NCBI RefSeq assembly: GCF_026319365.1
Contig: NZ_JAPDMS010000003.1
Span: forward strand, 124,001-188,000
Length of the DNA: 64,000 nt
From: Methylophaga sp. OBS1
GTDB lineage: Bacteria; Pseudomonadota; Gammaproteobacteria; Nitrosococcales; Methylophagaceae
Direction of reading: 5' to 3'
In this document: in pieces, positions 1-6,570 of the stretch
Layout of the letters: each line of letters begins with the position of its first letter
Position numbering within the stretch: the first letter of the stretch is position 1
The notes under the pieces: generated by a model
Told to the model about the DNA's origin: nothing
What the model saw: the letters and a program-made list of their open reading frames with translations, nothing else
Database searches by the model: none
Position numbers and translations under genes: made by a program

Positions 1-105
1 CCAACCACCCCAGTGACGACAAAATAGGTCGTACATATTCTGTTTTGTGAGCTCGTAGCAAAATTCATAATCACCTTGATTCGCTCGTCGGAGGTCATAT
101 TTCAT
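1..105 (-). CDS. GNAT family N-acetyltransferase, N-terminal fragment (cassette 5)
   Basis: Only the first 35 codons lie in the window; the gene continues past its left edge. The translation starts MKYDLRRAN and runs through a GDYEFCYELTKQNMY segment to CRHWGGW at the edge. This is the typical opening of a GNAT acetyltransferase subgroup that recurs in integron cassettes and transfers an acetyl group from acetyl-CoA to an unknown amine. The ATG at 105 is preferred because GGAAG lies 8 nt upstream; an in-frame ATG at 120 is possible. The gene follows the attC core at 125-133 directly. The substrate cannot be judged from the fragment. Confidence 0.65.
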   Translation of the reverse strand, partial: MKYDLRRANQGDYEFCYELTKQNMYDLFCRHWGGW

Positions 106-124
106 ATGTTGAGCTTCCATGTCA

Positions 125-177
125 CAGTCTAACGCTGCCATGCACGCTCTTGTCGCGTGCATGGCTTTGTTAAAACT
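125..177 (-). other. attC: attC site of cassette 4
   Basis: Minus-strand ends are AGTTTTAAC (left) and GTTAGACTG (right). Between them lies an 11-bp perfect stem, GCCATGCACGC against GCGTGCATGGC, with a short loop. The length of about 53 bp matches the shortest classical attC (59-base element) sites. The TAG stop codon of the 357-aa gene (176-178) falls in its left core. Confidence 0.9.
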
Positions 178-1249
178 AGTTCTCCCCTTCATCTGAATCT
201 TGATCAGGGGAAGGCAATTCCTTGGATTGAGAGTCCGGTGAGTAACCAATGCTCGAAGTAGTGCTGCCCACCTCTAGGCTCTTCTGAACTTCTGAGCCGA
301 CTGACTGAGTTTCTCCATTGATTGTAAGGGAGCTTTGTCCGCCGACTAACAGGTTTACGTCCTTTGCTATGTGTACTGCTGAGGCTCGGAGATGATCTTC
401 AATTTCGTCTGTGTTTACTCCCTCGGCCTTTAGCCGGTTGGAAAAATCCATAACAGAGTTAAGAGCATCCAGCTTTTGTGGAACAACCCCGAGTTGCCCC
501 TCTTTCGTGTAATTCCGATAAATAAATGACGCCGACGATCGAAGACAATCAACGATAAGTCTAATGACACGTGAATCTCCAAAAACTTCGGACCAAAGGC
601 TGCCTGACTCCACTTTTTGTAGCCTGAGCGGTGCTTCAGTTAAATCAACGCCAATGATCTGAGCAAATTCTTCATATAACCTATGTATCGCAAGAAGACG
701 TTTGGCAAACTGATCCAAAGGCATTGAGTCCGGCAGGTAGATCGTCAGGGTCTGCCCTTCATGCCCAGAAGGCCCGCCCTCAAGATTCACGTATGCCAGT
801 TGCACGGCCAAATGGAATCCGTTTAGCAATTCCAAAAGCGTTCTTGCTTCGACAATCAAAGGGCCTGCCGACTGAGCTGTATAGTGCTTGATGTAGTGCT
901 CATAATGTTTTGCAAAAGCATCAATGCGAGAAGACACCTGCTTGATAAGTCCCAAATCCTCAATTCGAAGATTGGTCGCAACTGAAAGTTCGCTTTGAAA
1001 CTCTTCCATTGAGGCAAAAAACTTACGAGGGCTAATCGGAGATACCTCCTTACGAAGCTGATTCAGATGACCTCGCAAGTTGTTCGCCGCTTCGTTCCCC
1101 TTAGTACCAGACTCGCCAATCTTGCTCAGCAAATCGTTAAAGCCAGGAAATGACTCATTAATCAGTCTCAAACCTTCCCTGAAGTCCTGGGCTTTTTCAT
1201 AAGCCCCAAGCAGGATTTTCAGTTCTTGTTTTAGCTGAAATGACAGCAT
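176..1249 (-). CDS. Hypothetical cassette protein, 357 aa
   Basis: Not recognised. The first 130 residues are charged and helical and look coiled-coil rich. The middle, about 165-245, reads as alternating strand and helix with a LTIYLP strand and a VESGSLWSEVFG segment. The last 40 residues are acidic, Ser-rich and probably disordered, ending in DSDEGEN. There is no signal peptide or membrane segment. The start is supported by AGGAG 9 nt upstream of the ATG. It is the only gene of cassette 4 and its stop codon lies in the attC. A scaffold or effector-associated role is conceivable, but nothing in the sequence fixes a function. Confidence 0.8.
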   Translation of the reverse strand: MLSFQLKQELKILLGAYEKAQDFREGLRLINESFPGFNDLLSKIGESGTKGNEAANNLRGHLNQLRKEVSPISPRKFFASMEEFQSELSVATNLRIEDLGLIKQVSSRIDAFAKHYEHYIKHYTAQSAGPLIVEARTLLELLNGFHLAVQLAYVNLEGGPSGHEGQTLTIYLPDSMPLDQFAKRLLAIHRLYEEFAQIIGVDLTEAPLRLQKVESGSLWSEVFGDSRVIRLIVDCLRSSASFIYRNYTKEGQLGVVPQKLDALNSVMDFSNRLKAEGVNTDEIEDHLRASAVHIAKDVNLLVGGQSSLTINGETQSVGSEVQKSLEVGSTTSSIGYSPDSQSKELPSPDQDSDEGEN

Positions 1250-1266
1250 TAGATTTATCTCCTGTA

Positions 1267-1362
1267 GACTTTAACGAAGCTTAGGGGCACCCTTGGACTA
1301 GAGGGGAAGCCGCAATGAAAAGGCAGTCCGGCGGCCGCGTACTTCAGCGACTTGTTAAAAAG
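1267..1362 (-). other. attC: attC site of cassette 3
   Basis: About 96 bp. Minus-strand left core is CTTTTTAAC followed by AAGTCGCTGAAG; right core is AGCTTC followed by GTTAAAGTC. Inner complementary segments (GGACT and AGTCC) extend the hairpin. The left core complements the cassette's own first bases (TTAAAAAAG at 1818-1810) with one length difference in the A tract. The TAA stop of the zinc-ribbon gene (1355-1357) lies inside the left core. Confidence 0.8.
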
Positions 1363-1801
1363 AAGTCCTATTCCTCCGCACTTGCGGCGGCACATAGTTG
1401 GCGTCAGTGAAGGTGTTCTTGCATGACCTACAATTCCAAGTATTTCTGCCACCGCCCTGTAAGCGCACCAAGCGCTGTTCGACATCGTAGCACCGTTGGC
1501 AATATGGCCCATCGCGAAGCTCGCCATCTTCGAGCCAGTAATAAGGGTTTTCCCAAATTACTCTCTGTTTGAGCGCAAGCTGTTCATTGAGTGATGCGAT
1601 CACATTGTCTTTTTCGATTAAGTCCGATTGAATCCCCGCAATTTCCAGCTTTGCCTCAGCTAGAGAGCTGATCAATTCCGCGATCTGAAGTTTTACTTCG
1701 GCCTGCTCGAGAGAAGAGCCACTGTCCTTGATAAGCTTGGCAATATCTGTAGCCGTTTTAAGGCTACCAAGTGCCGCCGCGATGGTTGCTATATCTGCCA
1801 T
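1355..1801 (-). CDS. Coiled-coil zinc-ribbon protein, 148 aa (cassette 3)
   Basis: Residues 1-80 are helical with heptad-like spacing (LEQAEVKLQIAELISSLAEA), suggesting a coiled coil. Residues 95-135 form a treble-clef or zinc-ribbon-like module with CxxC pairs at C101/C104 and C124/C127, preceded by a DGPYCQRCYD segment. Proteins of this layout are common small hypotheticals in mobile DNA; the role is unknown. The ATG at 1801 is chosen over an upstream in-frame start because AGAGGAG lies just before it, and because the upstream start would lie beyond the attC core that begins the cassette. No membrane or export signal is visible. Confidence 0.8.
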   Translation of the reverse strand: MADIATIAAALGSLKTATDIAKLIKDSGSSLEQAEVKLQIAELISSLAEAKLEIAGIQSDLIEKDNVIASLNEQLALKQRVIWENPYYWLEDGELRDGPYCQRCYDVEQRLVRLQGGGRNTWNCRSCKNTFTDANYVPPQVRRNRTSF

Positions 1802-1809
1802 AAACTCCT

Positions 1810-1898
1810 CTTTTTTAACGCTGCCAACACGCGCAGCTTTGTATTGTAGGCGCAGCCGCAACGGAAAAGCTGTCGCTGTGCGTGGCCTTGTTAGATGC
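1810..1898 (-). other. attC: attC site of cassette 2
   Basis: About 89 bp. Minus-strand left core is GCATCTAAC plus AAGGCCACGCACAGCG; right arm is CTGCGCGTGTTGGCAGC plus GTTAAAAAAG. The arms pair with the small bulges typical of attC sites. The left core is the exact complement of the first bases of the same cassette (TTAGATGC at 2922). The stop codon of the upstream gene (1898-1900) touches the left core. Confidence 0.88.
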
Positions 1899-2881
1899 TA
1901 GTACTCAGTGTAGCCAACGACAAATCCGTCAAGACCAACTGAATATTTATCTTGTCCTCTATCAATCGAGGAGTACTCTTTTAGCCGCTTGGAAATACTT
2001 TCAGAAAAGTCATATTCTTTGCTTCGGATTAATTCCGAAATTTCACGATCAAGTCCAATACTTAGCTTCCTCTTGGCCTGTTGTAAATCGAAGAAATCAA
2101 CCTCAAGGCCATCAATCCGTTCTGTCCGGAATGGGCGATCCAGTATTTTATCGGCAAGCAAGAATGGCGAGTAGTAAGAGTCAATGAATTTTTCTCTGTT
2201 GATTTCGACTCTCTTGCCTTCATCGCTTGGTGGGTCTTCTAGGTATGTAAGTATTCGGTCGCGCCCAATATATGTGGCACAAGCACTGCCTGTTGAGGGC
2301 GCGACGCCATGAATAGTAGCAACTTGTTGAATCTGGTTCTTTGCCTCAGAGATTTTACCGTTAAGCTGGGATGTAGATGATGAAACACCCTTCGCCTCAA
2401 AAATATGCCAATTACCATCGGCGTCTTGCCCAACTAAGTCCGGCTCCTTCGGGCGAATATTGCCTGCTTGTTGAACAAAAGTTACCGCATTCTGCTTCTT
2501 AAGAAACTCAATGTGAACCAAGTTTGGTATATCTAGTAGCTTTTCAGAATACAGCTTAGCAAAAGCCATCCCCAAGTTGTAACTGACAATTCTTTTTTCA
2601 TCAGAAACATAGGTATCAAATATTTGATGGCGCCTGATGCCAGACAAGTCTGATTGGATGTTGCTTGCAACAATGGCAACCTTTTTTAATATTGAGTCAT
2701 AAAGTGCTCGTGCAAATCCATGATCGCGAATATTTTGAAGGGAAAAAAACGATGGATTCCCAACGGTGATAATGCTGCGGTACAAGTCAAGCTTTCTGCA
2801 TCGTAGTGTAGTCTCACCAACTGTATTTATCGCAGAAAATGGAGGCGGATAATTCTTAACAACTCGATGAATATTTGGCAT
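1898..2881 (-). CDS. Predicted PD-(D/E)XK nuclease-like protein, 327 aa (cassette 2)
   Basis: The centre carries a restriction-endonuclease-like signature: EPDLVG (D148), then a short beta turn and HIFEAKG (E162, K164), followed by a helix with Ser and Gln residues. This D...E-x-K spacing is typical of PD-(D/E)XK phosphodiesterases, so a DNA- or RNA-cleaving role is inferred, not shown. The rest (1-145 and 190-327) is unrecognised and mostly helical. It has no signal peptide. Expression would depend on upstream cassettes or a weak own site, since no clear Shine-Dalgarno sequence precedes the ATG at 2881. It is alone in its cassette. Defence or abortive-infection function is plausible from fold and context only. 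Confidence 0.7.
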   Translation of the reverse strand: MPNIHRVVKNYPPPFSAINTVGETTLRCRKLDLYRSIITVGNPSFFSLQNIRDHGFARALYDSILKKVAIVASNIQSDLSGIRRHQIFDTYVSDEKRIVSYNLGMAFAKLYSEKLLDIPNLVHIEFLKKQNAVTFVQQAGNIRPKEPDLVGQDADGNWHIFEAKGVSSSTSQLNGKISEAKNQIQQVATIHGVAPSTGSACATYIGRDRILTYLEDPPSDEGKRVEINREKFIDSYYSPFLLADKILDRPFRTERIDGLEVDFFDLQQAKRKLSIGLDREISELIRSKEYDFSESISKRLKEYSSIDRGQDKYSVGLDGFVVGYTEY

Positions 2882-2914
2882 ATATCTAGTGTCTATTTTT
2901 TATGGATAACTCGA

Positions 2915-2991
2915 GCATCTAACGCCCTGAATAAGCCGCCAATTTGGAGCGGCAGCGGAAAATTGGTCGGCTTGATTCACTTGTTATGAGC
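2915..2991 (-). other. attC: attC site of cassette 1
   Basis: 77 bp. Minus-strand left core GCTCATAAC is followed by AAGTGAATCAAGCCGACC; the right arm is GGCGGCTTATTCAGGGC then GTTAGATGC. The arms pair over about 25 positions with extrahelical bases, and AATTTT/AAATT extends the stem. The left core complements the array-head boundary GTTATGAGC at 4531-4539. The TAA stop codon of the DUF6602-type gene (2984-2986) lies inside the left core. Confidence 0.9.
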
Positions 2992-3751
2992 TACTTGTAC
3001 TGAGCACCGTCGCATAACTATTCCAGTCGACTGCAGGCACGGTGCCCATTGACTGTAACTGTTGAAGCAAACGAAACACGAAATAAATAAGTGAATTTTC
3101 CCCATTCTTTAAAATTAGATCTCCGGAAAATGAGTCAAACGCCCCAGATATTAATCCAACCCCACAATCGATTGCCTCCTTATCCTTCAAGGCTTCAAGC
3201 GCACTGCGAAAAGCTTTAGCGTCGAGACCACCTCGCCAATCTACAGTTGGAGCGACAATACCAGCCACTATTGGGAAGTGGGCTTTCGAAGGGTATTCCC
3301 CTCCAGCATGTCGAATAGGTACTGACGTCCTACGCAAAGTTCGAACTGACTTAGCTTTGCCTGCTGCGTACTTTAGGTACGCCTTATCGATTTTCGGTTT
3401 TACTTCCAATACTGCGTACACAGCTTCGGCGGGTACGAACCTATGGTTTTTCTGGTCTAGTAAAGTAGGCGTATATTGGTTATCGAAGATTACGACATCT
3501 ATTTGGTCACTAGTCTTGCCTTCACTATCAATCACAGTAGCGGAGTCGACTTCGTAACGTTTTGGAAGGTATCTTTTCAGCAAGTCAATGAAGTGCCTTT
3601 CATTTATGGAACCTGCCGTAGCACTATGCGGAATAGAAGATGCGGCTAAGCTGATTTCAAGTGAGAGGACTTGCTCTTCCGCTGCGAATGCCTTTCTTAG
3701 AAATGACGCGCCGTCAGCCATCGATTCTCTTTTAGCAGGATTGTTTGTCAT
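2984..3751 (-). CDS. DUF6602-type protein, predicted PD-(D/E)XK nuclease-like effector (cassette 1)
   Basis: 255 aa. After a helical N-terminus, residues about 42-120 match the DUF6602 pattern: a GSINERHFIDLL helix, YLPKRYEV, then SDQIDVVIFD (D85, D90) and AVYAVLEVK (E116, K118). The S-x-Q-x-D ... E-V-K layout resembles PD-(D/E)XK nucleases, so nucleic-acid cleavage is inferred. The start overlaps the stop of the upstream nucleotidyltransferase by one base (TAATG), which indicates translational coupling. ATG 3721, with AAAGAGA before it, is an alternative start. Pairing with a nucleotidyltransferase in one cassette suggests a two-gene module in which this is the effector. The catalytic residues look intact although the partner is broken. 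Confidence 0.75.
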   Translation of the reverse strand: MTNNPAKRESMADGASFLRKAFAAEEQVLSLEISLAASSIPHSATAGSINERHFIDLLKRYLPKRYEVDSATVIDSEGKTSDQIDVVIFDNQYTPTLLDQKNHRFVPAEAVYAVLEVKPKIDKAYLKYAAGKAKSVRTLRRTSVPIRHAGGEYPSKAHFPIVAGIVAPTVDWRGGLDAKAFRSALEALKDKEAIDCGVGLISGAFDSFSGDLILKNGENSLIYFVFRLLQQLQSMGTVPAVDWNSYATVLSTSSS

Positions 3752-4502
3752 TACCAAATAACCTGATCATATGTTGATTTTGCACGAGATAGTGCGGCTT
3801 GTTGTGCTATCGCTTGTTTTTGAGCCAAGTTAAGATCATCTGAGATGATATTATTTGTGTTTGCTGGATCGACGAATCGAGCACCCACGAAATTATCTCT
3901 TAAATAATCCAAGACCAGGCTCAAGTTGCTGGCGACATTTCCAACCCTAGCGTTACGGAGAGCCTCAATCACTGCTAATTCAAGATAGATGGAGGGGAAT
4001 TCAACTCCATGGAGGCTACGCCATATTTTTACCGCGCGAATTTCTTCCGTTCGTCCGCTGTTGCTACTAGACCTATATGAGTACGAATATTGGTTTTTGT
4101 CCAAGTTTTTGACCGATCTTTCCATAAACTATGATCATTCCCGTTGGAGGATTGCCTGCGCCCTGGAACCAGGTCAATTTTATAGCCGTTTACGTTGGTC
4201 CCCAGAGATACGTTCTGCCGTTTTACTGGGTAGCCAGCCGATGCCACAGCAGTAGCGAGAGTATTGTAGATATTTTCAAGAGTGTCTGGAGTGGCAGAAG
4301 AAAGAGAAATGAAAATGTCCGCATCCGTACTAAGCGTAACCGCAGTCCCTTTGCATAACGAGCCGGAAAATTCAGCGCGGACCAAGAACTGTCCAGCCCA
4401 ATGCTGAAATACGGGATATAAGAGGTTTCCTGCAGTTTCAGCACCCGAAACATTAACTGCGTATTTGGCGAGCACACCTCTTACATAATCATCTGCTGAC
4501 AT
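3751..4502 (-). pseudogene. OAS/CD-NTase-like nucleotidyltransferase, frameshifted (cassette 1)
   Basis: The first reading frame (4502 down to 4029) gives a nucleotidyltransferase core: FSGSLCKGTAV (G47, S48), STDADIFISL (D60, D62) and the third acid in GYKIDLVP (D110). These are the catalytic triad and GS motif of the OAS/CD-NTase/CCA-adding fold. Homology then jumps to the -1 frame, where NSGRTEEIRAVKIW and an all-helical C-terminus continue to the stop at 3751. The switch lies near 4060-4068 and fits loss of one base. Intact, the protein would be about 250 aa, and would make a nucleotide product or modify RNA or protein. GAGGA precedes the ATG at 4502. A sequencing error cannot be excluded. 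Confidence 0.8.
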
Positions 4503-4530
4503 CCGTTCCTCTCAGACTAAGCTTGTCTTT

Positions 4531-4548
4531 GCTCATAACAGCCTGTTA
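4531..4548 (-). other. Array-head recombination boundary, attI-like
   Basis: On the minus strand ATTAAC, AGGCT and GTTATGAGC form an inverted pair of core boxes, TAACAG around one base against CTGTTA (4536-4548). This is the simple-site geometry seen in attI. GTTATGAGC (4539-4531) is the crossover core joining the first cassette. No integrase gene flanks it, so it may be a relic attI or a secondary target. Confidence 0.55.
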
Positions 4549-4567
4549 ATGAGGCCAACGGCCTCAT
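4549..4567. repeat. Perfect 8-bp hairpin beside the array head
   Basis: ATGAGGCC, AAC loop, GGCCTCAT. It lies immediately outside the first-cassette boundary, between that boundary and the putative cassette promoter. No T tract follows on either strand, so it is not a convincing terminator. It could be part of a degenerate attI or a folded recombination target. Confidence 0.5.
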
Positions 4568-4624
4568 AATATTTATTATCGGGCGGCCTTTTAATTTCAT
4601 TGCCACCACATACACATAAGAAGC

Positions 4625-4653
4625 AATTTATTGTTTTATCAGTAAAAAATCAA
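4625..4653 (-). promoter_or_regulatory. Candidate cassette promoter (Pc-like)
   Basis: On the minus strand, TTGATT (4653-4648) and TAAATT (4630-4625) are separated by 17 nt in AT-rich DNA. The site lies downstream of the recD terminator and about 90 bp before the array head, where it would drive the first cassettes. It is judged by eye only. Confidence 0.4.
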
Positions 4654-4675
4654 ACTATGGCTGATACGTTTAAAC

Positions 4676-4706
4676 AAAAAAAAGCCGTTGAGATAAAGAC
4701 AGCTTT
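4676..4706 (-). terminator. Terminator of the recCBD operon
   Basis: On the minus strand AAAGCTGT pairs with ACGGCTTT around a 10-nt loop and is followed by eight T residues. It begins at the recD stop codon and insulates the operon from the cassette array. Confidence 0.65.
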
Positions 4707-6570
4707 ATTTTTCAAGCTGGTTTTTCAACCCACTCTCCCGCTGATGCCGAGTGTGGATGGTATGTCTTAAAACCGGCTCGGTTGCCAGAATATTGAGTGT
4801 TTTTCTGGCACGGGTGATGGCGGTGTAGAGCAGTTCACGATTGAGAATCGGGCTGATTTCATCGGGCAACAATATGCTGATGGCATCAAACTCGGAGCCC
4901 TGGCTTTTGTGCACGGTCATGGCAAACACCGTTTCGTGCGCTGGCAGGCGGTTCAGGCCGACCCATCTGAGTTCTTCACCGAAATAGAAGCAGGCTTTGA
5001 GTTGACCGCTTTCATCTCTCAACATCACACCGATATCACCATTAAATAACTGCTGGCGATAGTCATTCTGAGTAATCATGATCGGTCTGCCGGGATAATA
5101 GGTCTGCGCGGTTCGCCAGCCTCGTTGGGCTAGGTAGCGGGTCATCATCCGGTTGATTGAGGTGACTGATTGCGGGCCTTGTTTTAGTGCCGCCAGGACG
5201 CGGAATTCATCAAAGGCCTGCAGAATGTCTTGCGGCTTGGCCTCATTTTCGACGGCATCAATAAAGCGCTGATAGCCATTCGAAACCGTGTTGAGCAAAC
5301 TGCGTTCATCGGGTGGCAACCAGGTCGATTCGGGTTGTGCCTGTAGCAGACTGATAGCGTTGTCACTGTGACCGGCATTGACCTGCGCTGCCAGTTGACC
5401 GATCAGGCTGTCTTTGTCGAAACGGTAGCTATGTTGGAGGCGGACGAAGCTGTCAGTTAATACCGCTTCTGATCTGTTTTCTGCTGACGGGCTGCTGTCA
5501 TCAGTTTCAGCCTGGTCGCTTTGTTGCGCTTCGGGACTGGATTGCTTCACTCTCGTTCGCAATGACTGGGAAGTAAGTTCGAACAAGGGAAACTGCTCAA
5601 TGAATTTCTCAGAAAATTGGCCCTGCTCGGCTTCACTGAGGTTTGCCAGTACCGCGCCGGATTCCACTGAGGCAAGCTGCTGGCTATCACCCAGCAGAAT
5701 CAACCTGGCTTTCTGCGGCATGGCCCGCATCAGCTTGGCCATCAGGCTGATATCAATCATCGAGGCTTCGTCGATGATGAGCACATCCAGTGGCAGTGTT
5801 CGCTCGGCGTTGTAACGACCCTGCTCATTGTGTTCGGTAATACCGAGCAGACGATGCAGGGTTTTGACTTCCAGATTCTGTTCACGGCTGATGGATTGTT
5901 GCAGCCGGGCAGCGGCTTTGCCGGTGGGGGCGGCCAGGCCGATGCGGAGTTTTTCACCCCCACCCTGACCCTCCCCCGTCGAGGGGGAGGGAGTGTTATG
6001 TTTATATTGGCTTTGCAAGCACTGCAGGATTTTTAGAACGATGGTGGTTTTGCCGGTGCCGGGGCCACCTGAAATGATGGCGATATGCCAGCTTAGGGCG
6101 ATGGCAACAGCGACTTTTTGCCAGTCGACACCTTCAACCGGATTGTGCCAGTCGGCTAAATCCTTATTGAGTTGAAAAACATCCAGGTCTTCCACCTGAT
6201 GTAAGCGCTGGCGGATGGCATCAGCCACATCACGTTCATCCAGCCAGTAACGATAGAGATACAGCAGTCCCTCATCAGTCAGAATCAGGGGTTTATATTC
6301 ACCGGGCTCTCCAACCGACTTACCTGCCTTAAGTGCGGCTTGCCAGTCTTCAATGCTACCCGGCAACAAGTCAGTCATAGCTTGCAGGGTCTCCGGGATA
6401 TGAGCCAGATTCAGGCAGACATGGCCCTGTGCCATCGCTTCGGTGAGCAAACCGGCCGTGAGACTGATAACAGGCTGTTCGCCCTGCTCTTTGCGGTCTA
6501 TAAAAGCAGCAAACTGACAGGCCAGTTCACTGAAACCGTGTTGACGCAGCAGGTTCAATGGCTCAGTCAT
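4705..6570 (-). CDS. recD: RecBCD enzyme subunit RecD
   Basis: 621-aa 5'-3' helicase subunit of exonuclease V, acting with RecB and RecC on double-strand ends. Walker A GGPGTGKTT is at 168-176, the AAPTGKAAARL motif near 213, Walker B VLIIDEAS at 263-270, GDSQQLASVE near 294, and the C-terminal TVHKSQGSEFD and YTAITRARK motifs are intact. Two stretches look inserted: about 191-206 (NTPSPSTGEGQGGGEK, from a GC-rich palindrome) and about 333-373 (containing SLRTRVKQSSPE, from an element also found in recB). Both keep the frame and fall between conserved motifs, so the enzyme is probably functional. The start overlaps the recB stop by 8 nt. Confidence 0.95.
   Translation of the reverse strand: MTEPLNLLRQHGFSELACQFAAFIDRKEQGEQPVISLTAGLLTEAMAQGHVCLNLAHIPETLQAMTDLLPGSIEDWQAALKAGKSVGEPGEYKPLILTDEGLLYLYRYWLDERDVADAIRQRLHQVEDLDVFQLNKDLADWHNPVEGVDWQKVAVAIALSWHIAIISGGPGTGKTTIVLKILQCLQSQYKHNTPSPSTGEGQGGGEKLRIGLAAPTGKAAARLQQSISREQNLEVKTLHRLLGITEHNEQGRYNAERTLPLDVLIIDEASMIDISLMAKLMRAMPQKARLILLGDSQQLASVESGAVLANLSEAEQGQFSEKFIEQFPLFELTSQSLRTRVKQSSPEAQQSDQAETDDSSPSAENRSEAVLTDSFVRLQHSYRFDKDSLIGQLAAQVNAGHSDNAISLLQAQPESTWLPPDERSLLNTVSNGYQRFIDAVENEAKPQDILQAFDEFRVLAALKQGPQSVTSINRMMTRYLAQRGWRTAQTYYPGRPIMITQNDYRQQLFNGDIGVMLRDESGQLKACFYFGEELRWVGLNRLPAHETVFAMTVHKSQGSEFDAISILLPDEISPILNRELLYTAITRARKTLNILATEPVLRHTIHTRHQRESGLKNQLEK
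5531..5566. repeat. Dispersed repeat inside recD, shared with recB
   Basis: TCGGGACTGGATTGCTTCAC and GTTCGCAATGAC flank a few bases. The same two blocks occur in recB at 7116-7157. Repeats of the form 'GCAATGAC ... GATTGCTTC' are frequent intergenic elements in bacterial genomes; here the repeat is translated as SLRTRVKQSSPE. Confidence 0.7.
5969..5991. repeat. GC-rich palindromic (REP-like) unit inside recD
   Basis: CCCTCCCCC (5969-5977) and GGGGGAGGG (5983-5991) flank the loop GTCGA. The unit encodes the Ser/Gly-rich insert after Walker A of RecD. The type is familiar as an intergenic repeat, so its place inside a helicase gene is unusual. Confidence 0.7.

Larger units (their letters stand above)
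1..4539 (-). mobile_element. Integron gene-cassette array (4 complete cassettes plus 1 partial)
   Basis: Every gene here is on the minus strand, and each is followed by an imperfect palindrome with integron attC ends. Crossovers, placed at the G|TT of each right-hand core, define cassettes of about 2923-4538, 1819-2922, 1275-1818, 133-1274 and 1-132 (partial). The first bases of each cassette are complementary to the left end of its own attC: TTATGAGC with GCTCATAAC, TTAGATGC with GCATCTAAC, TTAAAAAAG with CTTTTTAAC. That is the expected result of circular cassette integration and is strong evidence. The head of the array lies beside recD and no integrase gene is present, so within this window it looks like an attC cluster lacking an integrase (CALIN) or an integron that lost intI. 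Confidence 0.9.

Noticed and set aside
1255..1527. 90-aa minus-strand ORF across the attC and the zinc-ribbon gene end
   Set aside because: It reads out of frame through an attC palindrome and the real gene, with no Shine-Dalgarno sequence.
4047..4068. Programmed -1 ribosomal frameshift joining the two nucleotidyltransferase frames
   Set aside because: No slippery X XXY YYZ heptamer is in phase near the junction; the A-rich runs upstream are in the wrong phase. A 1-nt deletion is simpler.
3751..4125. Independent 124-aa gene starting at 4125
   Set aside because: Its N-terminal 20 residues overlap the catalytic frame and are not protein-like, while the rest continues the nucleotidyltransferase fold. 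It is the 3' half of the broken gene.
4549..4567. Hairpin as rho-independent terminator
   Set aside because: No T run follows on either strand; the better terminator is at 4676-4706.
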